A stretch of DNA of 64,000 nucleotides from UBA3855 sp964472035. Lineage in GTDB: Bacteria > Bacillota > Clostridia > Oscillospirales > Ruminococcaceae. A model generated the notes under the pieces. The model worked only from the letters and a program-made list of their open reading frames with translations. It did not search any database and was not told the origin of the DNA. The stretch is from the NCBI GenBank assembly GCA_964472035.1, contig CAYYIT010000001.1, positions 82,992 through 146,991 on the forward strand, in the 5' to 3' direction. The position numbers were made by a program, and so were the translations under genes. Below, in pieces: positions 1-8,108 of the stretch (within the stretch, counting starts at the first letter, position 1; each line of letters starts with the position of its first letter).

Positions 1-585
1 GTAACGCACCCCATGAGCCTTGAGTATCACATGAATTATCACTGGGAGGATGTTCTGAATGCGTGTATCCATCTCGGCTATCGCTCGCATCAGACTTCTA
101 CCTGTGGCTTGCATATCCATGTGAATCGCTCCAGCCTCGGTGATTTCACGGAGCATCAGGAAGCAACGATTTCCAGAATCCTGTATTTCGTGGAACAGCA
201 CTGGAATGAGCTGCTCAAGTTTTCACGCCGTTCTGAATCTGCCATGAATCGCTGGGCGGCTCGTTATGGATATGAATCGTCTCCTAAGAAGTTGCTGGAC
301 AAGGCAAAGGAACGATATGGTCGGTATTCGGCTGTCAATCTGTGCAACAAGCATACCATAGAATTCAGAATGTTCCGTGGGACGCTCAAATTGAATACAC
401 TTCTGGCTACGTTACAGCTCGTAAATCGGATCTGTGATGTGGCTTTCACTTTTTCTGACGAAGAAGTGCAGGAGCTGTCATGGTCGGATTTTGTGGCAAC
501 TGTCACCGAGCCGGAACTGATCCAGTATCTCAAAGAGCGTCGGCTTTACATTAATGAGGAAATCACGACTGAGGAGGATATGTAA
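1..585 (+). CDS. Amidoligase-family enzyme, C-terminal part
   Basis: The frame is open back to base 1, so the gene starts before the window and only its last 194 or so residues are seen. The motifs CGLHIHVNR and, later, IEFRMFRGTL are typical of the amidoligase family (Amidoligase_2), which has a glutamine-synthetase-like fold and is proposed to form amide bonds between a carboxylate and an amine using ATP. The substrate is unknown. Its stop lies one base before the start of a class II glutamine amidotransferase. This pairing is known for the family and suggests glutamine-derived ammonia or peptide tagging chemistry. The internal ATG at 13 is unlikely to be the real start, because the residues before it (VTHP) fit the family. 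Confidence 0.75.
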   Translation, partial: VTHPMSLEYHMNYHWEDVLNACIHLGYRSHQTSTCGLHIHVNRSSLGDFTEHQEATISRILYFVEQHWNELLKFSRRSESAMNRWAARYGYESSPKKLLDKAKERYGRYSAVNLCNKHTIEFRMFRGTLKLNTLLATLQLVNRICDVAFTFSDEEVQELSWSDFVATVTEPELIQYLKERRLYINEEITTEEDM

Positions 586-586
586 G

Positions 587-1522
587 ATGTGTGCATTATT
601 TGGTTGGCTGGATTACAACGGTAAGATTTCGCCGAAAGTCCTGCAGAAGCTGACACAGGCACTTGCAAATGCTGCCGAAGAAAGAGGGACGGACGCAAGC
701 GGTATTTCTTATGTGAGGGACGGGAAAATGACGATCTACAAGCGTCCGAAGCCTGCCCATAAGATGAAATTTCGTGTTCCGGCTGGAACATCTGCGCTGA
801 TGGGACATACCCGATTTACCACACAGGGCAATCAGAAACACAACTTCAACAATCATCCGTTCCGTGGATTTGCGGGACAGGAGTTTGCATTTGCTCACAA
901 TGGTGTGCTGTACAACGATCGGGAACTTCGCAAAACAAAGAAACTGCCCGTCACGAAGATCGAGACGGACAGTTATATCGGGGTTCAGCTGATTGAGCAG
1001 AACGGCGATCTTTCATTTGAATCATTGGCACAGATGGCAGAGGATGTATCTGGAAATTTCACATTCACCCTACTCGATGTGGAAAGCTCACTGTACTTCA
1101 TCAAGGGGTCAAGTCCTCTTTATCTCATTCACTTCCCCCTGATCGGGCTGTATGTTTATGCGTCCACTCAGAGCATCATGGAAAAAGCTCTCAAGGCTTG
1201 CGGACTTCTCCGGTTTGATTATGAGGTGCTGGATGTGAAGAATGGGGATATTCTGAAAATTGATGCACAGGGAAATCTTTCCGGTGATACGTTCAAGACC
1301 ATGTTCTATGATCCGTTCTTTCGTGACTATATGCTCTGGGAGGATGAAGCAGAATCGGATGAGGCTCTGGAAACCCTGCTTCTGATGTGTCGGTGTTTTG
1401 GGGTGACGGAGGACGAAGTTCTTGATCTGCTGGAGATGGGGTATAGCTATGATGAGATTGAGTGGTTCCTGAATGAGCCGGAGGGTAGACGTGAAATTCT
1501 GAAAGAGAGCAGCTGTTTCTGA
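587..1522 (+). CDS. Class II glutamine amidotransferase-like protein
   Basis: This is an Ntn-type glutaminase domain of 311 residues. The start ATG at 587 gives MCALFGW, so that Cys2 becomes the N-terminal nucleophile after Met removal. A GAGGAGG ribosome binding site lies at 571-577, inside the end of the upstream amidoligase gene. The motifs GHTRFTTQG, AHNGVLYND and TDSY match the conserved amidotransferase core, as in the N-terminal domains of PurF, GlmS and AsnB. No synthetase domain follows. The last 70 residues are acidic and helical. It probably supplies ammonia to, or works on the product of, the adjacent amidoligase, and the two are translationally coupled. The exact reaction is unknown. 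Confidence 0.8.
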   Translation: MCALFGWLDYNGKISPKVLQKLTQALANAAEERGTDASGISYVRDGKMTIYKRPKPAHKMKFRVPAGTSALMGHTRFTTQGNQKHNFNNHPFRGFAGQEFAFAHNGVLYNDRELRKTKKLPVTKIETDSYIGVQLIEQNGDLSFESLAQMAEDVSGNFTFTLLDVESSLYFIKGSSPLYLIHFPLIGLYVYASTQSIMEKALKACGLLRFDYEVLDVKNGDILKIDAQGNLSGDTFKTMFYDPFFRDYMLWEDEAESDEALETLLLMCRCFGVTEDEVLDLLEMGYSYDEIEWFLNEPEGRREILKESSCF

Positions 1523-1530
1523 GAATAAAA

Positions 1531-1560
1531 ATTTACTTACCCACTAACTGTACAGTAAAT
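1531..1560. promoter_or_regulatory. Inverted repeats upstream of the excisionase gene
   Basis: The 62-base gap before the excisionase holds a 7-base inverted repeat, ATTTACT (1531-1537) and AGTAAAT (1554-1560), and a nested perfect palindrome ACTGTACAGT (1547-1556). Such a site could be an operator for the small HTH protein or an arm site for the integrase. This is inferred from position only. Confidence 0.35.
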
Positions 1561-1584
1561 AAAATTAGAAAGGTGGTAATTTTT

Positions 1585-1794
1585 ATGAATTTACCGACAT
1601 ATCAGTCAAACGATGCGCTTCCGCTCGTCATGAACGTCAAGGATGTAGCAGGCTACCTGCACATTTCCACAACCTGTGCTTACACACTTATGAATGCAGA
1701 GGGTTTTCCGGCTCTCAAAATCGGCAAGCGTATTCTGATCCCCAGAGAGCGTTTCCTGGAATGGCTGGAAAACAGCAGAGGACAGGTCATTTAA
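1585..1794 (+). CDS. Excisionase-like helix-turn-helix protein
   Basis: This is a 69-residue protein with a MerR/excisionase-type winged helix (HTH_17). The core is VKDVAGYLHISTTCAYTLMN followed by FPALKIGKRILIPRERFLEWL, the standard pattern for this family. The ATG at 1585 is preceded by AGGTGG at 1571-1576; a GTG at 1573 in the same frame sits inside that ribosome binding site and was rejected. It lies 13 bases before the integrase. Such proteins bind the element ends and steer the integrase towards excision, and may also regulate it. Confidence 0.85.
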   Translation: MNLPTYQSNDALPLVMNVKDVAGYLHISTTCAYTLMNAEGFPALKIGKRILIPRERFLEWLENSRGQVI

Positions 1795-1807
1795 GGGGGT
1801 GCGTATT

Positions 1808-2992
1808 ATGGGCAAGAACGGAAATAATGAGGGTTCGATCCGTAAGCGTTCCAACGGAAAATGGGAGGCACGTTATTCGGATGGCAGAACCCCCGACGGC
1901 AGACAGATTCAGCGTTCCATCTACGGCAACACCAGAAAAGAGGTTGCGGAAAAGCTGAACGAAGTTCTGTATCAGAAACAGGTGGGGACGTATGTCCCCC
2001 CTCAGAGTATCCTCCTCGGTGACTGGATGCTTCAATGGATTCATAACTACGCAGCAATTTCGGTCAGACCGTCCACTTATATCAGCTACGAGGGCTATGT
2101 CCACAACCATATCAATCCAATACTTGGACAGATACCGCTCCAGCACATCACGCCGGTCATCATTCAGAATTTCTACAACCAGAAATATGAATCGGGTCGA
2201 ACAGATGGCAGGGGTGGTCTGAGTGCAAAGACCATCCGGAATCTGCACAACATGCTCCATCAGGCTTTGGAACAGGCAAAAAACAACGGCTTGATTTTAC
2301 ATAATCCGACGGATAATGCTGTGATTCCAAAGCAGCTGAAAAAGGAAATGCGTGTGCTGTCACTGGATGAACAGATGCGGCTCTTGCAGGTGATCCATAT
2401 GCACCGGCTGGGATTTGCAATTCTGCTTGATCTGGCAACGGGACTTCGTATTGGTGAACTCTGTGCCTTGAAATGGTCGGATGTGAATTTCAACAGGCAG
2501 ACCATCCGGATCAGCCGTACCTTACAGAGGATCAAGAAAAGTATTGGTGAGAAGCTGTCCGAGGGTGGTAACACGGCAATTCTGGAAGGTAATGTCAAAA
2601 CGAACAGCGGTTTCCGTGAGATCCCGATTCCGGATAATGTGTTTGCCATGCTGATGCAGCACAAGGCGGTACAGGATCAAGAGAAGGCTTACTATGCTGG
2701 GATCTATCAGGACAACGGTTACATCTTTGCGATGCCATTGGGAACCTGTGTCGAACCGAACACGATGCGTGACGCACTCAACTACCTGCTGGCAGCGGCT
2801 GGGGTGGAACATGCAAACTTTCATGCCCTGCGTCACACGTTCGCTACCAGAGCGATTGAGAATGGCGTGAATGTGAAAACGCTGAGTGACATTCTCGGAC
2901 ATTCGCAGGTGCAGATCACGATGGATCTTTACTGTCATACGTCGCTGGATCTGATGCGGGATAGTATGAATAAGTTGGCAGGGTTGTTTTAA
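1808..2992 (+). CDS. int: Tyrosine recombinase/integrase
   Basis: This 394-residue site-specific recombinase resembles Tn916-type integrases. The N-terminus (about residues 5-55, NEGSIRKRSNGKWEARYSDG) is the AP2-like arm-binding domain, then comes a SAM-like core-binding domain (about 65-165), then the catalytic domain. The catalytic residues are visible: Arg in TGLRIGEL, His-x-x-Arg in HALRHTFA, His in LGHS and the nucleophilic Tyr in TMDLYCH. The ATG at 1808 has an AAGGGGG site 8 bases upstream, better than the GTG at 1799. It appears intact and should catalyse integration and, with the upstream HTH protein, excision. A strong terminator follows directly. Confidence 0.93.
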   Translation: MGKNGNNEGSIRKRSNGKWEARYSDGRTPDGRQIQRSIYGNTRKEVAEKLNEVLYQKQVGTYVPPQSILLGDWMLQWIHNYAAISVRPSTYISYEGYVHNHINPILGQIPLQHITPVIIQNFYNQKYESGRTDGRGGLSAKTIRNLHNMLHQALEQAKNNGLILHNPTDNAVIPKQLKKEMRVLSLDEQMRLLQVIHMHRLGFAILLDLATGLRIGELCALKWSDVNFNRQTIRISRTLQRIKKSIGEKLSEGGNTAILEGNVKTNSGFREIPIPDNVFAMLMQHKAVQDQEKAYYAGIYQDNGYIFAMPLGTCVEPNTMRDALNYLLAAAGVEHANFHALRHTFATRAIENGVNVKTLSDILGHSQVQITMDLYCHTSLDLMRDSMNKLAGLF

Positions 2993-3000
2993 ATGAGGAC

Positions 3001-3032
3001 GGAGCATGGCAGTTTGTCATGCTCCGGATTTT
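3001..3032 (+). terminator. Rho-independent terminator after the integrase
   Basis: A perfect 8-base stem GGAGCATG (3001-3008) / CATGCTCC (3018-3025) with a 9-base loop is followed by a T-rich run from 3029. It starts 8 bases after the integrase stop. Confidence 0.85.
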
Positions 3033-3156
3033 TTGTGATTTTTTATTTTTGTACTCTTTTTTTAATTTCGCCCGCTCTATTTTTCCCTTTTTCGGCGAGA
3101 AACAAATAATCTACGAAGTTGTTTTTTCAAAAGGCGTACAAAAATTACAAAGAAGA

Positions 3157-4239
3157 TTAATTTTTTATTCCGTCAGCAATAAACTCTGCATTGATTCGAC
3201 ACTGAAAAATAAGGTAGTGATACGAGTAGGAAATCATCTTCGAGAACTGAGACCAACCGGATAACCCAAGTAATTTTTGATTTTGCTCAGTTAATGGGAT
3301 TTCTTCTTGAATATGCAAAACTCTATCCCAATATTCACTGAAGCGTATTTTGTATGTTTCAAAGTCACCTGTCTGGTTTACATAGGAACAAATCGGCATT
3401 GGCATTTTCGCAACGATGCGTTCTCTTGCATATTCATGAAACCAGCATTCCTTCCAATTGGTCGTTCCGTCAGGAATCATGATCCAATCAAATGTATGCT
3501 GCTTGCAGAATTCTTCAAGAGTTTCTGCCTTGAGCAGATCTGTCATAATCTGAAACGTGGTTTCAATCTGTTCCAAGCATTTATCTGATTCTCTTATAAG
3601 AATATCTTCAAAATGCTCTGGATCCCGATGACCCAACTGTGCAATGTACTCACCGGACTTTATCATATCACTGCGAAATAGCTCTACTTCATCAGCAGAA
3701 AATGTAATATGTACTTCGTCACAGAAATCTGTCCGAAGCAACAAAAACGCCTCCAGCAGATCCCTTCTCACAGCTTCTACATCTGAGTCAATTTTCCCCT
3801 CAAATACTTTCAGAACTGCTTTCAGGAGCGTACAAATATCTTCCTTTTTCTGTGTAACCAGTTCTTCAGCATCATCGTTTCTGATTTTATAGAAACTGAA
3901 GTTTATGTCAAACAAGACGGAAAGCAGGCAGACAAATTTATTGGCAAATTCTCTTGTTTCCTCTTCAGTTACCTCGTCAGTTTCCTTTTCTGGCTTCTGA
4001 TACTCTTCAGGAAACAAATTGTATCGGCATCTGTGATATATTCCGTCAGCAATCTTTTTTGTCATTTCACCAGCTGTTTTATCGGCGTTCAGAAAATTAG
4101 TAAAACGTGTTGAACGTCCTAAAGTCATGTAGCGTTCATCAGTCTTTTTTACATCCGTAAACACACGTTTGCTTTGATTGCCGAACAACACATCCAGCAT
4201 ATATTTCACAAGTTGCCTTGATGTCATCATTTCTGACAC
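3157..4239 (-). CDS. Unknown protein divergent from a HerA-like ATPase
   Basis: I do not recognise this protein of 360-375 residues. It looks mostly helical, with a charged, acidic middle (a PEKETDEVTEEETREF stretch) and an aromatic-rich C-terminal third with FDWIMIPDG, CWFHEYARERI and SQFSKMISYSYHYLIFQ. No signal peptide, membrane segment or catalytic motif stands out. The GTG at 4239 is chosen because AAAGGGTG lies 7 bases upstream; the frame also offers GTG at 4284 with a poor site. It is AT-rich compared with the genes beyond 7.5 kb. It is divergent from the large ATPase gene, with about 215 bases between the starts. Its position beside an integrase suggests an accessory function, possibly defence or plasmid-like transfer, but this is inference. 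Confidence 0.7.
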   Translation of the reverse strand: MSEMMTSRQLVKYMLDVLFGNQSKRVFTDVKKTDERYMTLGRSTRFTNFLNADKTAGEMTKKIADGIYHRCRYNLFPEEYQKPEKETDEVTEEETREFANKFVCLLSVLFDINFSFYKIRNDDAEELVTQKKEDICTLLKAVLKVFEGKIDSDVEAVRRDLLEAFLLLRTDFCDEVHITFSADEVELFRSDMIKSGEYIAQLGHRDPEHFEDILIRESDKCLEQIETTFQIMTDLLKAETLEEFCKQHTFDWIMIPDGTTNWKECWFHEYARERIVAKMPMPICSYVNQTGDFETYKIRFSEYWDRVLHIQEEIPLTEQNQKLLGLSGWSQFSKMISYSYHYLIFQCRINAEFIADGIKN

Positions 4240-4374
4240 GGTTATCACCCTTTCATAAATTTCCATCATTTGATGGAAATCCACTTCATTTTCTTAATTT
4301 TAAGCATTATTTTCTGCTCTTAAACCGTCCATTTTTCTGATATTTCCAACTTTTGCTGGCTTTGGCAAAATCCA

Positions 4375-4403
4375 TTGACTTCCGTCTGAAAACAAGATAT
4401 AAT
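4375..4403 (+). promoter_or_regulatory. Near-consensus promoter for the HerA-like ATPase gene
   Basis: TTGACT (4375-4380) and TATAAT (4398-4403) are separated by 17 bases, and the ATG lies about 50 bases downstream with GGAGG at 4443-4447. The promoter looks constitutive; no operator-like repeat overlaps it. Confidence 0.85.
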
Positions 4404-4454
4404 AAGCCCAACACCAACCAAAAGTGGTGAAATCATCTTAATGGAGGTTTCATT

Positions 4455-7400
4455 ATGAATCAGCCCAATCTTAACGGAAGTCCTTTTATAACAGTAAGCT
4501 CCGATTCTCTTTTTGAAACAGTTGACAGATCCACATATCAACAACAGCAGTCTCCCGTCCCCGTTCAGGTACAGTCTCCTTCGATAATGCCCCATTATGG
4601 TTCCTTATTACAACTGAGCGACACGCTTACGCAGCAAAATAGTATGCTTGCTCAAACAAATACAACATTACAGTATAATAACAGTGCACTTTCGGCAGAA
4701 TTAAGTAAAGTACATAACCAAAACTTTTCACTGCAAGGACGTATCGCACAATTACAGCAGAATCGTGCTGAAACCCCCAGAAGATTTTCTCAAGACTGTT
4801 ATGGATGTTATTTCTCTATTGAACCCAATGGAAAGCCTATCAGAATTGGTCATTTTGACATTGTAGAATTCAACGCCTATATTCTGGAGGATTCAGATGA
4901 AGAAGCATACTATGAGATTCTTTACAAAACTTGGGGACAGGACAAACCTCACTCCGCTTTTGTACCTGATTCTGCGGTTTCAAAACAGTCGCTGACTGTA
5001 TACTTCGCAGATTTTGTCGTTTCGCCTTCATGCAGTAAAAAGCTGGCGAATCTGTTCTTATACTATGCGATTCGTCAAAAACTGGAGAATATAGATTCTG
5101 TGTATTACATCCCTGTCCACGCTGGTTTCACAATAACAGCAGATCACAAAATAACATTCATCAGCAACACAAACTGTTTGCTTCCTTCTAAGCTGACACC
5201 GCCGTCAATCAGAGTCCGCAATCTTATATTCACTAAAAGAGAAGCTGCTGAAATCTGGAAGGATGTTGGATCATCCTTTCAGAATCCTGTACTCTGCCTT
5301 CTTCATGCGTTCAGAGTCGCTGGGATTCTTTCCACCGTATTAGCGGAAAACAACCTTGTGATGCAGCAGATTTTATCCATTACAAGCAACAGCAACAATG
5401 CCACCATGCTGGCTTCTTTGTATCTGAAGGTGTTCAACCGTCCCAATCTGGGGATGCTTCCCCTGGATGCAACCAAACATCAGCTGACGGAGTACTTACA
5501 GAACGCCAAAGATGAAACTGTATTGTTCAGCGACATCGCCTCTGTTGATAACGAGAAGAAGCGTGCAGCAAGTATTTCGATACTTCTGGAAGACCTGCTG
5601 AATATCAGTACATCCAATATTCGTCTCCCCCATAACATCGCTGTTGTGTCAAATGCTGCTGCCTATCTGATTCCTGAAGAATACCGTATTGTACTCCATC
5701 TGAAGGACGCACTTTGCTCTGATATGGATCAGGGGTCAATTGCAAAGATGAGCAGAATATTTGAGGAGTTTGACTCCTATCTGATCCGTGCTGTGTGCAG
5801 CAGTTATGATCAATACAAAAATATTTTGGCGGATAACAAGGCTCTGAATGATTGTAAGGTTATTGTCGGTGAAAAAAGTACTTTAACTCTTAGAATCATA
5901 TGGAACACACTCACGCTCATTTCTATGGTGTTCAAGAAGTGGATTCCCATTGACGAAATTTGTGAGTATCTTGTTTCTATTCTTGAGGACAGTTCCAGAA
6001 GGTTTGGCAGCAATGAGAATGGTATCCTCAACGAGTTTTCAGAGGTACTGAACAGAGCAATTTGTTCTAAGTCACTCGATGTAGTGGAACACGGCAAAGA
6101 TATGAAATTTCAACCCTGCTGTAAAACGGTGATCCTGAAAGATGATCTTCTGATTCTGGAAGAGGAAAGCATCCGGGAAGAGCTGCTCCCCAAAATGACA
6201 ATTACACAAAGTCTTTCTCACTTACTGAAAGCCCTTGCCGAAACGGGAACGCTTCACAGCACCAAAAAGCACCGTTTTCCGCTTACGGTATACGATCAAT
6301 ACGGCTATGCAAAGCGTATGGATTTCATTGCGATGTACGCTCCTGAAATACTGGATGCACAGACCGAGCAGCTTCTGAAAGCGAACAAACATCCACAATT
6401 TTTCTCAGATTGTCCTCCGGATACAAATTTCCTTCCGCTCATTCAAAATCCGGATGGAAAAGTAGCAGGTTTGGACTTCCAGTTTGAACGCAGCCAGAAC
6501 TGCCACACCTTTGTCACCGGTATGAGCGGCAGCGGTAAGAGTGTGTTCCTCGGTCAGCTTTGTTATAACAAGATGAAGCTGGGCAATCAGGTAGTTATCT
6601 TTGACACCGATTGTTCCTTTACAAGAGAAGCTCTTTGCCAAAACCTGTCCGAGCATATCGTCGATGCGTATGTGACCTTCCACGACATTGCAGAGAACGG
6701 TCTTCCAGTGGATTTCTTTGCGATGCCTGGAATCGTGAAACGTGTCACCCAAAAGAATACCATTGCTGGCATCCTGATTGCTGGAATGCCAAACCTGAGC
6801 GACAATCAGATTTCAATACTCAAAAATATGATCACAGCAACTTTAGAAAAAAACGCATCATTTGATATTCTTGATCTGATGGAAACACTGGAGAATGAAG
6901 ATGGAAATACGGTCAGCAGCCTGAATAACAAGCTTCTTTCCATTTTTGATGAAATCGCTGAATATGGGAAAAGTCATACTACATGGGATGATTTTTTAGG
7001 AAAATCCGCTGGTATTACAGTAATCTCACTGAAAAGCCCATACTCTGAAATCGGTCACCAACTGATGGACATGCTTATGTCCTCGCTGTATTTCCACCAG
7101 ATTGAACATGGAGTGCGTCAATTGAGTATTTTCATTGACGAAATACAAAACCAGAACCTTTCTAAAAATGGACCGATTGCGAAGATTCTGAAAGAAGGAC
7201 GCAAATTCCATATTGATCTGAATTATGCAACGCAGACTGTCTCCAAAAGCAACAGTGAAGTGAACAAGATTCTTGATCAGGCAAGTACCTCTGTATTTTT
7301 CCGTCCTGACGATATTTCCGAAAGCATCGTCACCCACCTTTTAAAGATGGGTAAGAAGGAAAGTGCTGTACTGGGCAAATTGAAGCCGGGCGAATGCTTT

Positions 7401-7496
7401 GTTAAGAGTTGTTTCTATGACTTTGAACAGCGGCAAAGCAAACCGATAGTATTGTGTGGAAAGACCTATTTGCCATTCGTCAAATTTGAGGAATAA
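4455..7496 (+). CDS. HerA/TraC-like P-loop ATPase with N-terminal coiled coil
   Basis: This is a 1013-residue protein. Residues 1-48 are Gln/Ser-rich. Residues about 49-105 form a Leu/Gln/Asn coiled coil. Residues about 115-400 resemble a DUF927-type helicase core (WGQDKPHSAF, HAGFTITADHK, PVLCLLHAFRVAGILS), but LSITSNSNNATM stands where a P-loop would be expected. The C-terminal third is an active-looking ATPase: Walker A GMSGSGKS at 689-696, Walker B LSIFIDEIQ with Asp895-Glu896, and a sensor-like NYATQTVSKS near 920. That order matches HerA/VirB4/TraC-type DNA- or protein-translocating ATPases. It has its own strong promoter and a terminator. There is no membrane segment, so it is not a TraG-type coupling protein. 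Function is unknown; a defence system or a mobilisation machine are both possible. Confidence 0.8.
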   Translation: MNQPNLNGSPFITVSSDSLFETVDRSTYQQQQSPVPVQVQSPSIMPHYGSLLQLSDTLTQQNSMLAQTNTTLQYNNSALSAELSKVHNQNFSLQGRIAQLQQNRAETPRRFSQDCYGCYFSIEPNGKPIRIGHFDIVEFNAYILEDSDEEAYYEILYKTWGQDKPHSAFVPDSAVSKQSLTVYFADFVVSPSCSKKLANLFLYYAIRQKLENIDSVYYIPVHAGFTITADHKITFISNTNCLLPSKLTPPSIRVRNLIFTKREAAEIWKDVGSSFQNPVLCLLHAFRVAGILSTVLAENNLVMQQILSITSNSNNATMLASLYLKVFNRPNLGMLPLDATKHQLTEYLQNAKDETVLFSDIASVDNEKKRAASISILLEDLLNISTSNIRLPHNIAVVSNAAAYLIPEEYRIVLHLKDALCSDMDQGSIAKMSRIFEEFDSYLIRAVCSSYDQYKNILADNKALNDCKVIVGEKSTLTLRIIWNTLTLISMVFKKWIPIDEICEYLVSILEDSSRRFGSNENGILNEFSEVLNRAICSKSLDVVEHGKDMKFQPCCKTVILKDDLLILEEESIREELLPKMTITQSLSHLLKALAETGTLHSTKKHRFPLTVYDQYGYAKRMDFIAMYAPEILDAQTEQLLKANKHPQFFSDCPPDTNFLPLIQNPDGKVAGLDFQFERSQNCHTFVTGMSGSGKSVFLGQLCYNKMKLGNQVVIFDTDCSFTREALCQNLSEHIVDAYVTFHDIAENGLPVDFFAMPGIVKRVTQKNTIAGILIAGMPNLSDNQISILKNMITATLEKNASFDILDLMETLENEDGNTVSSLNNKLLSIFDEIAEYGKSHTTWDDFLGKSAGITVISLKSPYSEIGHQLMDMLMSSLYFHQIEHGVRQLSIFIDEIQNQNLSKNGPIAKILKEGRKFHIDLNYATQTVSKSNSEVNKILDQASTSVFFRPDDISESIVTHLLKMGKKESAVLGKLKPGECFVKSCFYDFEQRQSKPIVLCGKTYLPFVKFEE

Positions 7497-7542
7497 CCGG
7501 AGCTGTCTTTATTATACTACAGATCATGATTTTTTGCAAGAA

Positions 7543-7573
7543 CGAGCAGGTCGGAATGACCTGCTCGATTTTC
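7543..7573 (+). terminator. Terminator between convergent genes
   Basis: A perfect 10-base stem CGAGCAGGTC (7543-7552) / GACCTGCTCG (7558-7567) with a GGAAT loop is followed by ATTTTCTT. It ends transcription of the large ATPase gene and lies against the stop of the convergent LURP-one gene. Confidence 0.8.
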
Positions 7574-8041
7574 TTAATCATTATCCCTCGCCGCCTCAAT
7601 ACAAGCATCAATCACCAGCACAACCGCCAGTGCTGTCACCTCATCCGCACCATCGGCAATGTCAATCTCGTAGGCATCGCCCAGCGTGAACCACTCCTTC
7701 GACACTCGTGCGATCCGCTGACCATTAGCCGTGATCTCATAGTCATGGCTGAAAAAATCACCATCCACCTTCCAGCCAAGTCCGTTCACGCTGTACTCCT
7801 GACGGAAGAAGGTGAACTCCTTCACCACCTCTGCGATCTGTGTGCCGTTTCTCAGAATCTCATATTTCGGCAGAAATGACAGCAGACGCTGCTGAATAAA
7901 CGCAAGCTCCCGACGCTTCAGGTCATACAGATACAGTTTCTTGCCAAATGTAAAGACCTCGCCCTCGACGTAATAGCACTCGTTTCCTGCTGCGTCATAG
8001 ATGGAAAATTTGTCGCCCCAGCTGAAGATACGCTGTTTCAT
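7574..8041 (-). CDS. LURP-one-related (YxjI-type) protein
   Basis: This 155-residue protein has the beta-rich repeats of the LURP-one/scramblase-like fold: KFSIYDAAGNECYYVEGEVFTFGKKLYLYD, then a second set with QEYSVNGLGWKVDGDFF and DYEITANGQRIARVSKEW (shown here in part). The family is widespread in Firmicutes and its biochemical role is not established. The start is odd. The only AGGAGG (8057-8062) sits 5 bases before an out-of-frame ATG (8051) that opens an 18-codon frame, and 15 bases before the in-frame ATG at 8041. A tiny overlapping leader or a long spacer are both possible. It follows the cyclase-family gene by 67 bases and could share its promoter. Confidence 0.8.
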   Translation of the reverse strand: MKQRIFSWGDKFSIYDAAGNECYYVEGEVFTFGKKLYLYDLKRRELAFIQQRLLSFLPKYEILRNGTQIAEVVKEFTFFRQEYSVNGLGWKVDGDFFSHDYEITANGQRIARVSKEWFTLGDAYEIDIADGADEVTALAVVLVIDACIEAARDND

Positions 8042-8108
8042 GTAAACTCATGGTAACCTCCTAAAGTTATGTTAAAAAGTGGTCGAATTTTCATCCAATC
8101 AGCAGCAG

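Larger units (their letters stand above)
1..3032 (+). mobile_element. Right-hand end of an integrative element (partial)
   Basis: An amidoligase, an amidotransferase, an excisionase-like HTH protein and a tyrosine integrase lie in a row on the plus strand and end at a strong terminator. Excisionase directly followed by a Tn916-type integrase is the usual end of an integrative conjugative or mobilisable element, so the first two genes are probably its cargo. The left part lies outside the window. I found no convincing attachment-site repeat, so the right border could be just after the integrase or further on, around 7.5 kb, where AT-rich DNA ends. Confidence 0.5.

Noticed and set aside
3019..3264. 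Small open frame after the integrase terminator (81 codons)
   Set aside because: It starts within the terminator, has no ribosome binding site and overlaps the end of the minus-strand gene.
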